From Candidatus Staskawiczbacteria bacterium (GTDB taxonomy: Bacteria > Patescibacteriota > Minisyncoccia > Minisyncoccales > Staskawiczbacteraceae): DNA of 6,086 nt. The stretch's first letter is position 1; every line of letters starts with the position of its first letter. This document shows, one piece after another, positions 1 through 5,508 of the stretch. The notes below the pieces were generated by a model. It worked only from the letters and a program-made list of their open reading frames with translations, was not told the origin of the DNA and ran no database searches. Location of the stretch: NCBI GenBank assembly GCA_026395195.1, contig JAPLZD010000025.1, positions 1 through 6,086 of the forward strand, written 5' to 3'. The translations under genes and the position numbers were made by a program.

Positions 1-665
1 GTAAATCTCACTTTTTCCAGAAATGGAATATCTGCCTTGGAATCTCCGATGCCCAGAGAAGCTCTGAGGTTTATTTCTTCTTTTTGGGCTAGAAACTCAA
101 GCGCAGTGCCTTTATTAACGTGCGGGGGGACAATGCTCACCGTGTGCTGGGAATGGATAACCCTCACGAGCTTTTTCAGCACTAAGCTTTTCAATTCATA
201 CCTTGCCAAAGTGTCTCTTATAGACGCTATATCGACAACGCTGTCAAACTTCTGGCTGAGGGTAATTGCCATCAAGTTCCCCGGCAAACAGCACAGGCAA
301 GGGTATTTCTTTAATATTCCGGGGACTTTCTTTTTGAGGATTTTAGTAAACAGGCTTCTCATTTCCGGGGTAACGCCGGGCGTATATATTGGAGCGTTTT
401 TTGCATTAGGGTCGTACAAAGCCACTCCGTTTTCAATTACCATCAAAGATGAAAGCGGCCTGCCTATAAACAGGAAGGTTGCTTCCACAAAGGGAATGTT
501 CCTGCCCGAGCAGAATCTGATTTGCGGATGCCTTCCGACATTCGCTTCCCTTATATATTTTGACAGCCAGCCGAAACTTTCATAATACATTTCATCAATG
601 CCGCCGTCTTCTGAAAAAAGGCAGCCGTCTAGGTCCAGAAATATAGCACCATCGCTTGCGCTCAT
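1..665 (-). CDS. HAD-superfamily phosphatase (HAD-IIB-like), 3' end cut by window edge
   Basis: Minus-strand frame opening with ATG at 665 and still open at the left edge, giving 221 complete codons. It carries all four HAD signatures in order: motif I DLDG at residues 11-14 (nucleophile Asp11, acid/base Asp13), motif II Ser53 in FCSGR, motif III Lys185 in NKGTAL, and motif IV GDSKAD at 207-212 binding Mg2+. The 'IENGVALYDP' stretch (77-86) and the long insert between motifs II and III fit a type IIB cap, as in Cof-like, mannosyl-phosphoglycerate or sucrose-phosphate phosphatases. The expected role is Mg2+-dependent hydrolysis of a small phosphorylated metabolite in the cytosol; the substrate cannot be read from sequence. 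The start is supported by AGGAG eight bases upstream. Only a short C-terminal piece should be missing. It is transcribed away from the S41 peptidase gene. Confidence 0.88.
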   Translation of the reverse strand, partial: MSASDGAIFLDLDGCLFSEDGGIDEMYYESFGWLSKYIREANVGRHPQIRFCSGRNIPFVEATFLFIGRPLSSLMVIENGVALYDPNAKNAPIYTPGVTPEMRSLFTKILKKKVPGILKKYPCLCCLPGNLMAITLSQKFDSVVDIASIRDTLARYELKSLVLKKLVRVIHSQHTVSIVPPHVNKGTALEFLAQKEEINLRASLGIGDSKADIPFLEKVRF

Positions 666-673
666 GATTTTTT

Positions 674-678
674 CTCCT
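674..678 (-). promoter_or_regulatory. Shine-Dalgarno site of the HAD gene
   Basis: On the minus strand this reads AGGAG, eight bases before the ATG at 665. It fixes the HAD start codon and is the best ribosome binding site in the window. Confidence 0.8.
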
Positions 679-704
679 AACTAAAAGGATTTCAAGGGTC
701 TAAA

Positions 705-728
705 ATTATATTGTCTTTTTTAATATTG
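705..728 (-). promoter_or_regulatory. Probable promoter of the HAD gene
   Basis: A perfect minus-strand TATAAT lies at 710-705, predicting transcription from about 698 and a leader of about 33 nt that contains the AGGAG site. No good -35 lies 16-18 bp upstream. A perfect TTGACA at 751-746 is 35 bp away, too far to pair with it. That TTGACA could instead pair over 17 bp with a weak CAATAT at 728-723. Which -10 is used is undecided. Confidence 0.45.
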
Positions 729-763
729 CATTTAAAAATCCCGCTTGTCAATTATTTTTGTTG

Positions 764-792
764 TTGCTTTAAAGATTTTTATTTAGTATAAT
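764..792 (+). promoter_or_regulatory. Probable sigma70-type promoter of the S41 peptidase gene
   Basis: A perfect -10 TATAAT at 787-792 is preceded over 17 bp by TTGCTT at 764-769, which matches the -35 consensus only in its TTG. The predicted transcript starts near 799, leaving about 15 nt of AT-rich leader before the ATG at 814 and no Shine-Dalgarno motif. Confidence 0.6.
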
Positions 793-813
793 AATTAAAA
801 TTAAAGCAAAAAT

Positions 814-2058
814 ATGGATCAAATTATAAATACAAGCCCGGAGCTGCAAAAAACGCAGCCAAAGAAAATAAATATAAAGAAAATTATCTTGCTAATAGCC
901 CTGGCTGTCGCTTTTGCGGCCTTTTTTGGTTTGGGGCTGTGGCTGGGTTTACATGGAGAAATTCCTTACTGCGAAAATATAAGCCAGCCGGGAACGATTA
1001 GCTTCTCCCTTTTTTGGGACGCCTACAACAAGCTCCATGATAAGTTTGTCGACCCTTCAAAAATTGACGATCAAAAAGTTCTTTATGGGGCAATTGAGGG
1101 AATGACAAAATCGCTTGGCGACCCGTATACAGATTTTTTTGACCCTGCCCAGGCAAAAATGTTTGAACAAAACCTTTCCGGATCCTTTGAGGGCATCGGC
1201 GTGCAAATTGGAATTACCAAAGAAGCGCTTACTGTCATAGCTCCGCTACCAGAAACTCCGGGAGAAAAAGCAGGCATAAAAGCCGGAGATATTATTGTAA
1301 AAATCGACGGAAAAGATTCGACAAATATGACCACCGATGAAGCCGTTACTTTAATCCGCGGACCGAAAGGCACAGCTGTCACCCTAACTATTGTAAGGGA
1401 AGGCTGGACCAGCACCAAAGACTTCAAAATTGTCAGAGAAACAATAATAATTCCGTCGATAAAATGGTCTTTAAAAGACGGGAATGTCGCATACATACAG
1501 ATTTTTCAATTCGATGAAAACCTGGGAACTGACTTTAAAAAAACCGCTTTGGAAATTTTGGCCAGTCCCGCAAAAAAAATAGTTTTAGACTTAAGAAACG
1601 ATCCGGGCGGGTATTTGGAGGTTTGCAAGGATATTGCAGGTTGGTTTTTAAAGAAGGACCAAACAATCACCATTGAGGATTTTGGCGCCGGTAAAACCCA
1701 GACAATTTATAAAGCCGACGGAAACGCCAGCCTTGAGAATTATCCTGTTGTTGTTTTAATCGACAAAGGGTCTGCCTCGGCATCTGAAATTTTAGCAGGC
1801 GCCCTGAGAGACAATCGAAATGTAAAATTAATCGGTGAAAAATCTTTTGGAAAAGGGTCTGTGCAGGAAGTTGTCGATTTGAAAGGAGGATCCTTCTTAA
1901 AAATTACAATAGCCAAATGGCTGACTCCAAAAGGCAATTCAATTTCCGAAATCGGGCTGACTCCCGACATAAAAGTTGACATTACAGACCAGGACATAGA
2001 AAATAAAAAAGACCCGCAACTCGATAAGGCACTTGAAATTATTAAGGGCATGCAGTAG
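814..2058 (+). CDS. S41 family C-terminal processing peptidase (CtpA/CtpB type), membrane-anchored
   Basis: A 414-aa serine protease of the tail-specific/C-terminal processing family, expected to cleave extracytoplasmic proteins near their C termini. A lysine-rich N terminus precedes one membrane helix (about residues 23-46), so the rest should lie outside the membrane. Then come an N-terminal helical segment (about 63-120), a PDZ domain (about 125-205, with IGVQIG and AGIKAGDIIVKIDG) and the S41 protease core. Motifs are LDLRNDPGG (258-266), SASASE with the probable nucleophile Ser322, and FGKGSVQ with Lys347 and Gln351. The 25-residue Ser-to-Lys spacing is the same as in E. coli Prc (Ser430/Lys455), so an active Ser-Lys dyad is expected. 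Length suits the Ctp family. There is no Shine-Dalgarno motif at the start, but the start sits just after a good promoter and gives a sensible N-in anchor. The substrate is unknown; no partner gene is visible nearby. Confidence 0.93.
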   Translation: MDQIINTSPELQKTQPKKINIKKIILLIALAVAFAAFFGLGLWLGLHGEIPYCENISQPGTISFSLFWDAYNKLHDKFVDPSKIDDQKVLYGAIEGMTKSLGDPYTDFFDPAQAKMFEQNLSGSFEGIGVQIGITKEALTVIAPLPETPGEKAGIKAGDIIVKIDGKDSTNMTTDEAVTLIRGPKGTAVTLTIVREGWTSTKDFKIVRETIIIPSIKWSLKDGNVAYIQIFQFDENLGTDFKKTALEILASPAKKIVLDLRNDPGGYLEVCKDIAGWFLKKDQTITIEDFGAGKTQTIYKADGNASLENYPVVVLIDKGSASASEILAGALRDNRNVKLIGEKSFGKGSVQEVVDLKGGSFLKITIAKWLTPKGNSISEIGLTPDIKVDITDQDIENKKDPQLDKALEIIKGMQ

Positions 2059-2061
2059 AAT
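2033..2061 (+). promoter_or_regulatory. Probable promoter of rplI-pyrG, overlapping the peptidase stop
   Basis: TTGAAA (2033-2038) and TAGAAT (2056-2061) are each 5 of 6 to consensus and are 17 bp apart. The TAG of the -10 is the stop codon of the S41 gene. Transcription would start near 2068, giving an AT-rich leader of about 28 nt. No terminator is visible between the peptidase gene and rplI, so read-through is also possible. Confidence 0.6.
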
Positions 2062-2095
2062 ACAAAATTGTAGAGATAATAAACATAATTTAAAC

Positions 2096-2566
2096 ATGAA
2101 AGTAATTCTCCTACAGGACGTTGAAGGTCTTGGAAAAAAATACGAAGTTAAAGAAGTAAAAGCCGGACACGCAAGAAATTTTTTGCTTCCGCAAAATTTA
2201 GCAAAGGCTGCTACCAGACAGGCTCTAAAATGGCTGGCTGAGCAAAAGGAAGTTATTGAAAAACAGGCGGAAGAAGATTTGAAAAAAGCTCAGGAATTGG
2301 CTTCACAGCTTGATGGCTTGGAATTAAATATTGTTGTCAAAGTCGGAGATGAAGGACAGCTGTTTGAATCTATAAACAGCCAAAAAATTGCTGAAAAATT
2401 AAAAGAAGCCGGTTTTGACGTTAAAAAAACGCAAATCAAATTGGAAGAGCCGATAAAAGAACTCGGGGAATTCCCGGTGAGCATAAGCTTAAATCACAAC
2501 CTGGAGGCCGAGATAAAATTAATAGTCACCGAAGAAAATTCAGAGAAGAAAATAGAAGAGGAATAA
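2096..2566 (+). CDS. rplI: 50S ribosomal protein L9
   Basis: A 156-aa protein matching bL9 along its whole length. L9 binds 23S rRNA near the L1 stalk base and helps reading-frame maintenance. The N-terminal domain shows the family signature: VILLQDVEGLGKKYEVKEV, then GHARNFLLP (24-32), where Tyr of the usual GYARNFL is His25. A charged linking helix (about 41-75) follows, then the C-terminal domain with GQLFESINSQKIAEKL (87-102). ATG 2096 was chosen over an in-frame ATG at 2033 because L9 proteins start with MKVILL; the upstream start would add 21 unrelated residues and lie inside the peptidase gene. No Shine-Dalgarno site lies at a normal distance. The acidic tail (EENSEKKIEEE) is slightly longer than usual. 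The usual partners rpsF, ssb and rpsR are absent here, and pyrG follows after 3 bp. Confidence 0.95.
   Translation: MKVILLQDVEGLGKKYEVKEVKAGHARNFLLPQNLAKAATRQALKWLAEQKEVIEKQAEEDLKKAQELASQLDGLELNIVVKVGDEGQLFESINSQKIAEKLKEAGFDVKKTQIKLEEPIKELGEFPVSISLNHNLEAEIKLIVTEENSEKKIEEE
2557..2562 (+). promoter_or_regulatory. Shine-Dalgarno site of pyrG inside the 3' end of rplI
   Basis: AGAGGA lies seven bases before the pyrG ATG at 2570 and within the last codons of rplI. The layout suggests translational coupling of L9 and CTP synthase from one mRNA. Confidence 0.7.
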
Positions 2567-2569
2567 AAT

Positions 2570-4231
2570 ATGGCAACAAAATATATCTTTGTTACCGGCG
2601 GCGTTATGTCTGGCGTAGGCAAGGGAGTAGCTACTGCTTCCATCGCTAAAATTCTTAAATCGCGCGGTTTTAGCGTCACGGCCATCAAAATTGACCCCTA
2701 TGTAAATGTGGACGCAGGAACAATGAACCCCACCGAACATGGCGAGGTTTTTGTTTTGGACGACGGCATGGAGTGCGACCAGGACATGGGAAACTATGAG
2801 AGATTTTTAGACACCAGTTTGTCCTGCGCCAACTACATGACCACCGGCAGCGTTTATCTTTCGGTCATCAATAAAGAGCGGGCTATGGAGTATGGCGGAA
2901 AATGTGTGGAAGTGGTTCCGCAAATTCCGCTAGAAGTAATCAGCAGAATAGATAAAGCAGCCAAGAAAAACAAAGCAAATATTGCAATTATCGAAATTGG
3001 CGGCACAGTTGGAGAATACCAAAACATCCTTTTTTTAGAAGCAATTCGTATATTAAAAATAAAAAAGCCAAAAAATGTTCTTTTGACTTTAGTAAGCTTT
3101 GTGCCCTCATTGGGGGCCGGCGGCACCGAGCTTAAAACAAAGCCAACCCAATATGCTGTTCGAAGCTTAGAGTCAGCCGGGCTCCACCCAGATATAATTT
3201 TAGCAAGAGCAAGCGTTCCGCTTGACCAAAAAAGGAAAGAAAAACTTGAGTTTATGTGCGGGCTCCAAGAAGGCGACGTAATTTCTGCGCCAAACGTGGA
3301 AAGCATTTATGAAGTCCCGATAAATTTTGAAAAAGATAATATCAGCGACAGAATTCTAAAAAAGCTTTCCTTAAAGGCAAAAAATAAGGACTTGGCCGAT
3401 TGGAGAGATTTGGTCAAAAATATCCAAAATCCAAATGGAGAAGTAAAAATTGGCATTGTCGGCAAATATTTTGGCAGTGGAGACTTTGTCTTGACCGATT
3501 CATATATTTCCGTACTCGAGTCTGTAAAACATGCCGCCTACTCTTGGAATAAAAAACCGATTATTGAATGGTTAGATTCCGACACCTACGAAAAAGACGC
3601 TAAATTATTAGACGAGCTTAAAAATTATGACGGGATAATTGTGCCCGGCGGATTTGGAAACAGGGGAGTAGAAGGCAAAATAAAAGCCACTGAATATTGC
3701 AGAAAAAATAAAATTCCGTTCTTGGGATTATGTTTGGGCCTGCAGCTTTCGGTAATTGAATTTGCCAGAAATGTTGCCGGAATTAAGGATGCCACGTCAA
3801 GAGAGTTTGATAAGAAAGCAAAAAATGCTGTTATTGATATAATGGAAGAACAGAAAAAATTATTATTTGAAAAACATTATGGCGGAACAATGAGACTGGG
3901 AGCCTACGACTGCGAAGTCCAACCGGGAACCATCAGCCATGAAGCATATAAAGACTGGGCAGGCGAAAAGAGCGGCCCTTATATAATTTCAGAAAGGCAC
4001 CGCCACAGATATGAGGTAAACGATAAATACCGGGAAATTTTACAAAAAAAGGGAATGACAGTTGCGGGAATCAATCCAAAGTCAAATTTAGTTGAAATAA
4101 TTGAGATAAAAAACCACCCATTTTTTGTGGCTTCGCAATTCCACCCGGAGTTCAAATCAAGGCCTTTAAAACCGCACCCATTATTCAGATCATTTATAAA
4201 CGCGGCCTGCCTGCCGGCAGGCAGGCAATAA
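2570..4231 (+). CDS. pyrG: CTP synthase (glutamine-hydrolysing)
   Basis: A 553-aa cytosolic enzyme that makes CTP from UTP, ATP and glutamine, the last step of pyrimidine nucleotide synthesis. The N-terminal amidoligase domain (about 1-270) has the P-loop GGVMSGVGKG (10-19), KIDPYVNVDAGTM (40-52), HGEVFVLDDG (57-66), IIEIGGTVGE (140-149) and KTKPTQ (189-194). The C-terminal class I glutaminase domain (about 293-545) has PGGFGNRGVEGK (359-370), nucleophile Cys388 in FLGLCLG, and His525/Glu527 in QFHPE completing the triad. All key residues are present. The start follows a good AGAGGA site. The last seven residues, CLPAGRQ, extend past the usual C-terminal helix end (here SFINAA) and are encoded by a GC-rich palindrome, so the tail looks like a later addition. 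It is probably co-transcribed with rplI and ends against rpmA. Confidence 0.97.
   Translation: MATKYIFVTGGVMSGVGKGVATASIAKILKSRGFSVTAIKIDPYVNVDAGTMNPTEHGEVFVLDDGMECDQDMGNYERFLDTSLSCANYMTTGSVYLSVINKERAMEYGGKCVEVVPQIPLEVISRIDKAAKKNKANIAIIEIGGTVGEYQNILFLEAIRILKIKKPKNVLLTLVSFVPSLGAGGTELKTKPTQYAVRSLESAGLHPDIILARASVPLDQKRKEKLEFMCGLQEGDVISAPNVESIYEVPINFEKDNISDRILKKLSLKAKNKDLADWRDLVKNIQNPNGEVKIGIVGKYFGSGDFVLTDSYISVLESVKHAAYSWNKKPIIEWLDSDTYEKDAKLLDELKNYDGIIVPGGFGNRGVEGKIKATEYCRKNKIPFLGLCLGLQLSVIEFARNVAGIKDATSREFDKKAKNAVIDIMEEQKKLLFEKHYGGTMRLGAYDCEVQPGTISHEAYKDWAGEKSGPYIISERHRHRYEVNDKYREILQKKGMTVAGINPKSNLVEIIEIKNHPFFVASQFHPEFKSRPLKPHPLFRSFINAACLPAGRQ
4205..4226. repeat. Perfect 22-bp GC-rich palindrome at the 3' end of pyrG
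   Basis: The left half is GCCTGCCTGCC and the right half is its exact reverse complement. It is strikingly GC-rich against AT-rich surroundings and is read in frame as most of the ACLPAGRQ end of CTP synthase. It could fold as a 9-bp stem with a CCGG loop. No U-tract follows it on either strand, so it is not a classical terminator. I recall similar palindromes and 'LPAGRQ' peptides from CPR genomes, which would make it one copy of a dispersed repeat; that is memory, not a search. Confidence 0.75.
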
Positions 4232-4259
4232 AAAACAAGTAATTTCTTACTTATTTTTT
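4230..4259. terminator. Bidirectional intrinsic terminator between pyrG and rpmA
   Basis: AAGTAA (4237-4242) pairs with TTACTT (4247-4252) around the loop TTTC. It is flanked by A6 (4230-4235) and T6 (4254-4259), which serve as a U-tract for either strand. The core stem is short and AT-rich, so it may be inefficient. The structure overlaps the stop codons of both convergent genes. Confidence 0.6.
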
Positions 4260-4534
4260 GCGGGCTCTACAGAAACTACTTTGGCTGATCTTGAGGTTCC
4301 GTTAAAAAGTTTTTTATTTTTTGAGGAAAATTTTACCACTCCGTCTTTCATGGCGTAAATGGTGTCGTCTGAACCCTTTTTGACATTTTTGCCGCCAAGA
4401 TATTTTGTTCCCCTTTGCCTGATAATTATCATTCCTACCCTTACTTTCTGGCCGTCATCAATTTTAATTCCAAGCCTTTGAGCCGCCGAGTCTCTGCCCA
4501 ATCTGGACGAACCTCCTTGTTTTGTCTTTGACAT
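4247..4534 (-). CDS. rpmA: 50S ribosomal protein L27
   Basis: A 95-aa basic protein matching bL27, whose flexible N terminus reaches the peptidyl transferase centre and helps place tRNA. Conserved blocks are GGSSRLGRDSAAQRLGIK (7-24), IIIRQRGTKYLGGKNV (36-51) and a version of the DHTLFALVDGVVKF block, here DDTIYAMKDGVVKF (56-69). The N terminus MSKTKQGG replaces the common MAHKKAGG but needs no cleavage, unlike the Firmicute form. A roughly 25-residue lysine- and serine-rich tail follows the core. The usual operon partner rplU (L21) is not adjacent. The ATG at 4534 lacks a Shine-Dalgarno motif, and its leader is AT-only apart from a few bases. Gene and start are secure from alignment to the family. 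Confidence 0.96.
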   Translation of the reverse strand: MSKTKQGGSSRLGRDSAAQRLGIKIDDGQKVRVGMIIIRQRGTKYLGGKNVKKGSDDTIYAMKDGVVKFSSKNKKLFNGTSRSAKVVSVEPAKNK

Positions 4535-4557
4535 CGTTTTAATGATTTAAATATAAT
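4528..4557 (+). promoter_or_regulatory. Consensus promoter for the small membrane protein and uppS
   Basis: TTGACA (4528-4533) and TATAAT (4552-4557) both match consensus perfectly, with an 18-bp spacer. The -35 overlaps the start codon of rpmA on the other strand. The expected transcription start, about seven bases past the -10, is 4564, the A of the small gene's ATG, so a leaderless mRNA is predicted. Confidence 0.78.
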
Positions 4558-4563
4558 AAATAT

Positions 4564-4592
4564 ATGTTAGCAGAAATTAAAGAGTTTGTCAA
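4564..4592 (-). promoter_or_regulatory. Probable extended -10 promoter of rpmA
   Basis: On the minus strand, a perfect TTGACA (4592-4587), a 17-bp spacer ending in TGC, and TAACAT (4569-4564) form an extended -10 promoter. Transcription would start near 4557 with a 22-nt leader to the rpmA ATG and no Shine-Dalgarno motif. The whole promoter lies inside the first codons of the small plus-strand gene. Confidence 0.65.
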
Positions 4593-4734
4593 AGCCAGAT
4601 TTAACGACATAATGTTATTTCTAATAGTAATACTTTTAATGCTTCTTTTCTTTGCAGCCGGATATATTGCTGCAAAATATCAATCAAAAGAACCAATACA
4701 AATAAAACAATGGAACACATCCCAAAACACATAG
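4564..4734 (+). CDS. Small single-pass membrane protein, 56 aa, upstream of uppS
   Basis: An open frame of 56 codons from ATG 4564 to TAG 4732-4734. Residues 1-14 (MLAEIKEFVKARFN) look amphipathic and basic. Residues 16-36 form one strong membrane helix (IMLFLIVILLMLLFFAAGYIA). A short polar tail follows, with KEPIQI (42-47) and then KQWNTSQNT. It overlaps uppS by 25 bp in another frame. The start is favoured by the consensus promoter whose predicted start point is this ATG; a later ATG at 4612 would lose the N-terminal helix. The anchor followed by a 'PIxI' tail resembles the N-terminal part of small one-helix hypothetical proteins I recall from Parcubacteria, some of which carry a further C-terminal domain that is absent here. 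Function is unknown. An inferred role is membrane placement of, or translational coupling to, UppS. Confidence 0.72.
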   Translation: MLAEIKEFVKARFNDIMLFLIVILLMLLFFAAGYIAAKYQSKEPIQIKQWNTSQNT

Positions 4735-5396
4735 TATTATTTCCCGACGGCAACCGCAGATGGGCAAAAGCTAAAGGCCTGCACACATTGGATGGCCACA
4801 AAAAGGGATACGAAAACCTTCTGGACTTTTCTGAGTGGTGCAAAAATAAGGGAGTCAAAGTGCTCACTGCTTTTGGCTTTTCAACGGAAAACTGGAACAG
4901 GTCAAAAGAAGAAGTTAACTATTTGATGAAACTTTTGGAAAAATGTTTAATTGATAATTTAAGCAGATATGACAGAGACGGCGTAAAAATCAGGGTAATA
5001 GGGCAAAGAGAACGCCTGCCAAAATCATTGCAGGAGGCAATTATAAAAACTGAAGAAGCAACAAAAAATAATAAAAATCTATTTTTGAATTTAGCAATTA
5101 GCTATGGCGGAAAATGGGATATTCTAAACGCTGTCAAAAATATTGTAAAAGAGGGGATTGACCCAGAAAAAATTGACGAAAAAGTTTTTGAAGATCATTT
5201 GTCCACCGCTGGTTTGCCCTCGCCTGATTTTATTATCCGGGCCGGAGGAGAAAAAAGGATGTCTAACTTTGTTTTATGGCAGGCAGCGTACTCTGAACTT
5301 TATTTCTGCCCAAAATTCTGGCCCGATTTTACAGAGCGAGATTTAGACGAGGCTCTGCAGGAATTCGACAAGCGAACGCGCCGTTTTGGCAAGTAA
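4710..5396 (+). CDS. uppS: Isoprenyl transferase (cis-prenyl transferase, undecaprenyl diphosphate synthase family)
   Basis: A 228-aa enzyme that condenses isopentenyl diphosphate onto an allylic diphosphate in cis, making the polyprenyl carrier for cell-envelope glycans at the membrane face. Motifs are FPDGNRRWA (11-19) with Mg2+-binding Asp13, GHKKG (29-33), FSTENWNRSKEEV (57-69), IRAGGEKRMSNF (176-187) with Arg177, Arg183 and Ser185 for diphosphate binding, and YSELYF with Glu196. The C terminus RTRRFGK matches the family ending. It is somewhat shorter than E. coli UppS (253 aa). Two positions differ from the E. coli pattern: Arg16 instead of Gly in DGNGRW, and Ala178 instead of Thr in RTGGE. 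The product chain length is therefore not certain to be C55. There is no Shine-Dalgarno site; the start lies inside the small membrane protein gene, which suggests coupled translation. A strong terminator follows. Confidence 0.95.
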   Translation: MEHIPKHIVLFPDGNRRWAKAKGLHTLDGHKKGYENLLDFSEWCKNKGVKVLTAFGFSTENWNRSKEEVNYLMKLLEKCLIDNLSRYDRDGVKIRVIGQRERLPKSLQEAIIKTEEATKNNKNLFLNLAISYGGKWDILNAVKNIVKEGIDPEKIDEKVFEDHLSTAGLPSPDFIIRAGGEKRMSNFVLWQAAYSELYFCPKFWPDFTERDLDEALQEFDKRTRRFGK

Positions 5397-5403
5397 AAAT
5401 TGT

Positions 5404-5415
5404 TTGTCGCACAAT
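5404..5415 (+). repeat. Left arm of an imperfect inverted repeat around the LAGLIDADG gene
   Basis: TTGTCGCACAAT here matches TTGTCGCATAAT, read on the minus strand at 6054-6043, in 11 of 12 positions. The arms face each other around the LAGLIDADG gene and its terminator, spanning 651 bp. The next four bases outside the 12-mer match partly. It could be chance in AT-rich DNA. Confidence 0.3.
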
Positions 5416-5430
5416 AAAAATAGGGACTGG

Positions 5431-5443
5431 CCAGCAGGGCAGG
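5431..5443. repeat. Possible degenerate copy of the pyrG palindrome half
   Basis: CCAGCAGGGCAGG differs from CCGGCAGGCAGG, the right part of the palindrome at 4214-4225, by one substitution and one inserted G. It is a GC-rich island in an otherwise AT-rich spacer after uppS. The other arm is not preserved, so it may be unrelated. Confidence 0.25.
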
Positions 5444-5458
5444 GAAGTCAAAGCACAA

Positions 5459-5484
5459 AAAAAACGGAGCAGAATCCGTTTTTT
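5459..5484. terminator. Strong bidirectional intrinsic terminator after uppS
   Basis: AAAAAACGGA (5459-5468) pairs perfectly with TCCGTTTTTT (5475-5484) around the loop GCAGAA, giving a 10-bp stem. The T-run serves uppS transcripts and the A-run (5457-5464) becomes a U-tract for the convergent LAGLIDADG gene. It lies 63 bp past the uppS stop and 25 bp past the other gene's stop. Confidence 0.85.
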
Positions 5485-5508
5485 ATTTTCCAAATTTTTG
5501 CTTTTAAA

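Noticed and set aside
37..585. A 182-codon plus-strand frame
   Set aside because: It is antisense to the HAD phosphatase frame, which carries all four catalytic motifs and a Shine-Dalgarno site; the plus product matches nothing I recognise.
746..751. A perfect minus-strand TTGACA as -35 for the TATAAT at 710-705
   Set aside because: The 35-bp gap is about twice the allowed spacer, so the two hexamers do not form one promoter.
1083..1496. A 137-codon minus-strand frame, and similar ones at 1740-2051 and 2854-3306
   Set aside because: They are antisense shadows of the S41 and pyrG genes, without motifs or start signals.
2033..2095. An upstream ATG extending L9 by 21 residues
   Set aside because: The extension lies in the peptidase gene, has no L9 similarity, and L9 proteins begin at the MKVILL found at 2096.
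2464..2475. A GGGAATTCCC palindrome in rplI
   Set aside because: It is a 10-bp match inside conserved coding sequence, with no partner copy or regulatory context.
4601..4867. An 88-codon minus-strand frame
   Set aside because: It is antisense to the small membrane protein and the conserved N terminus of UppS.
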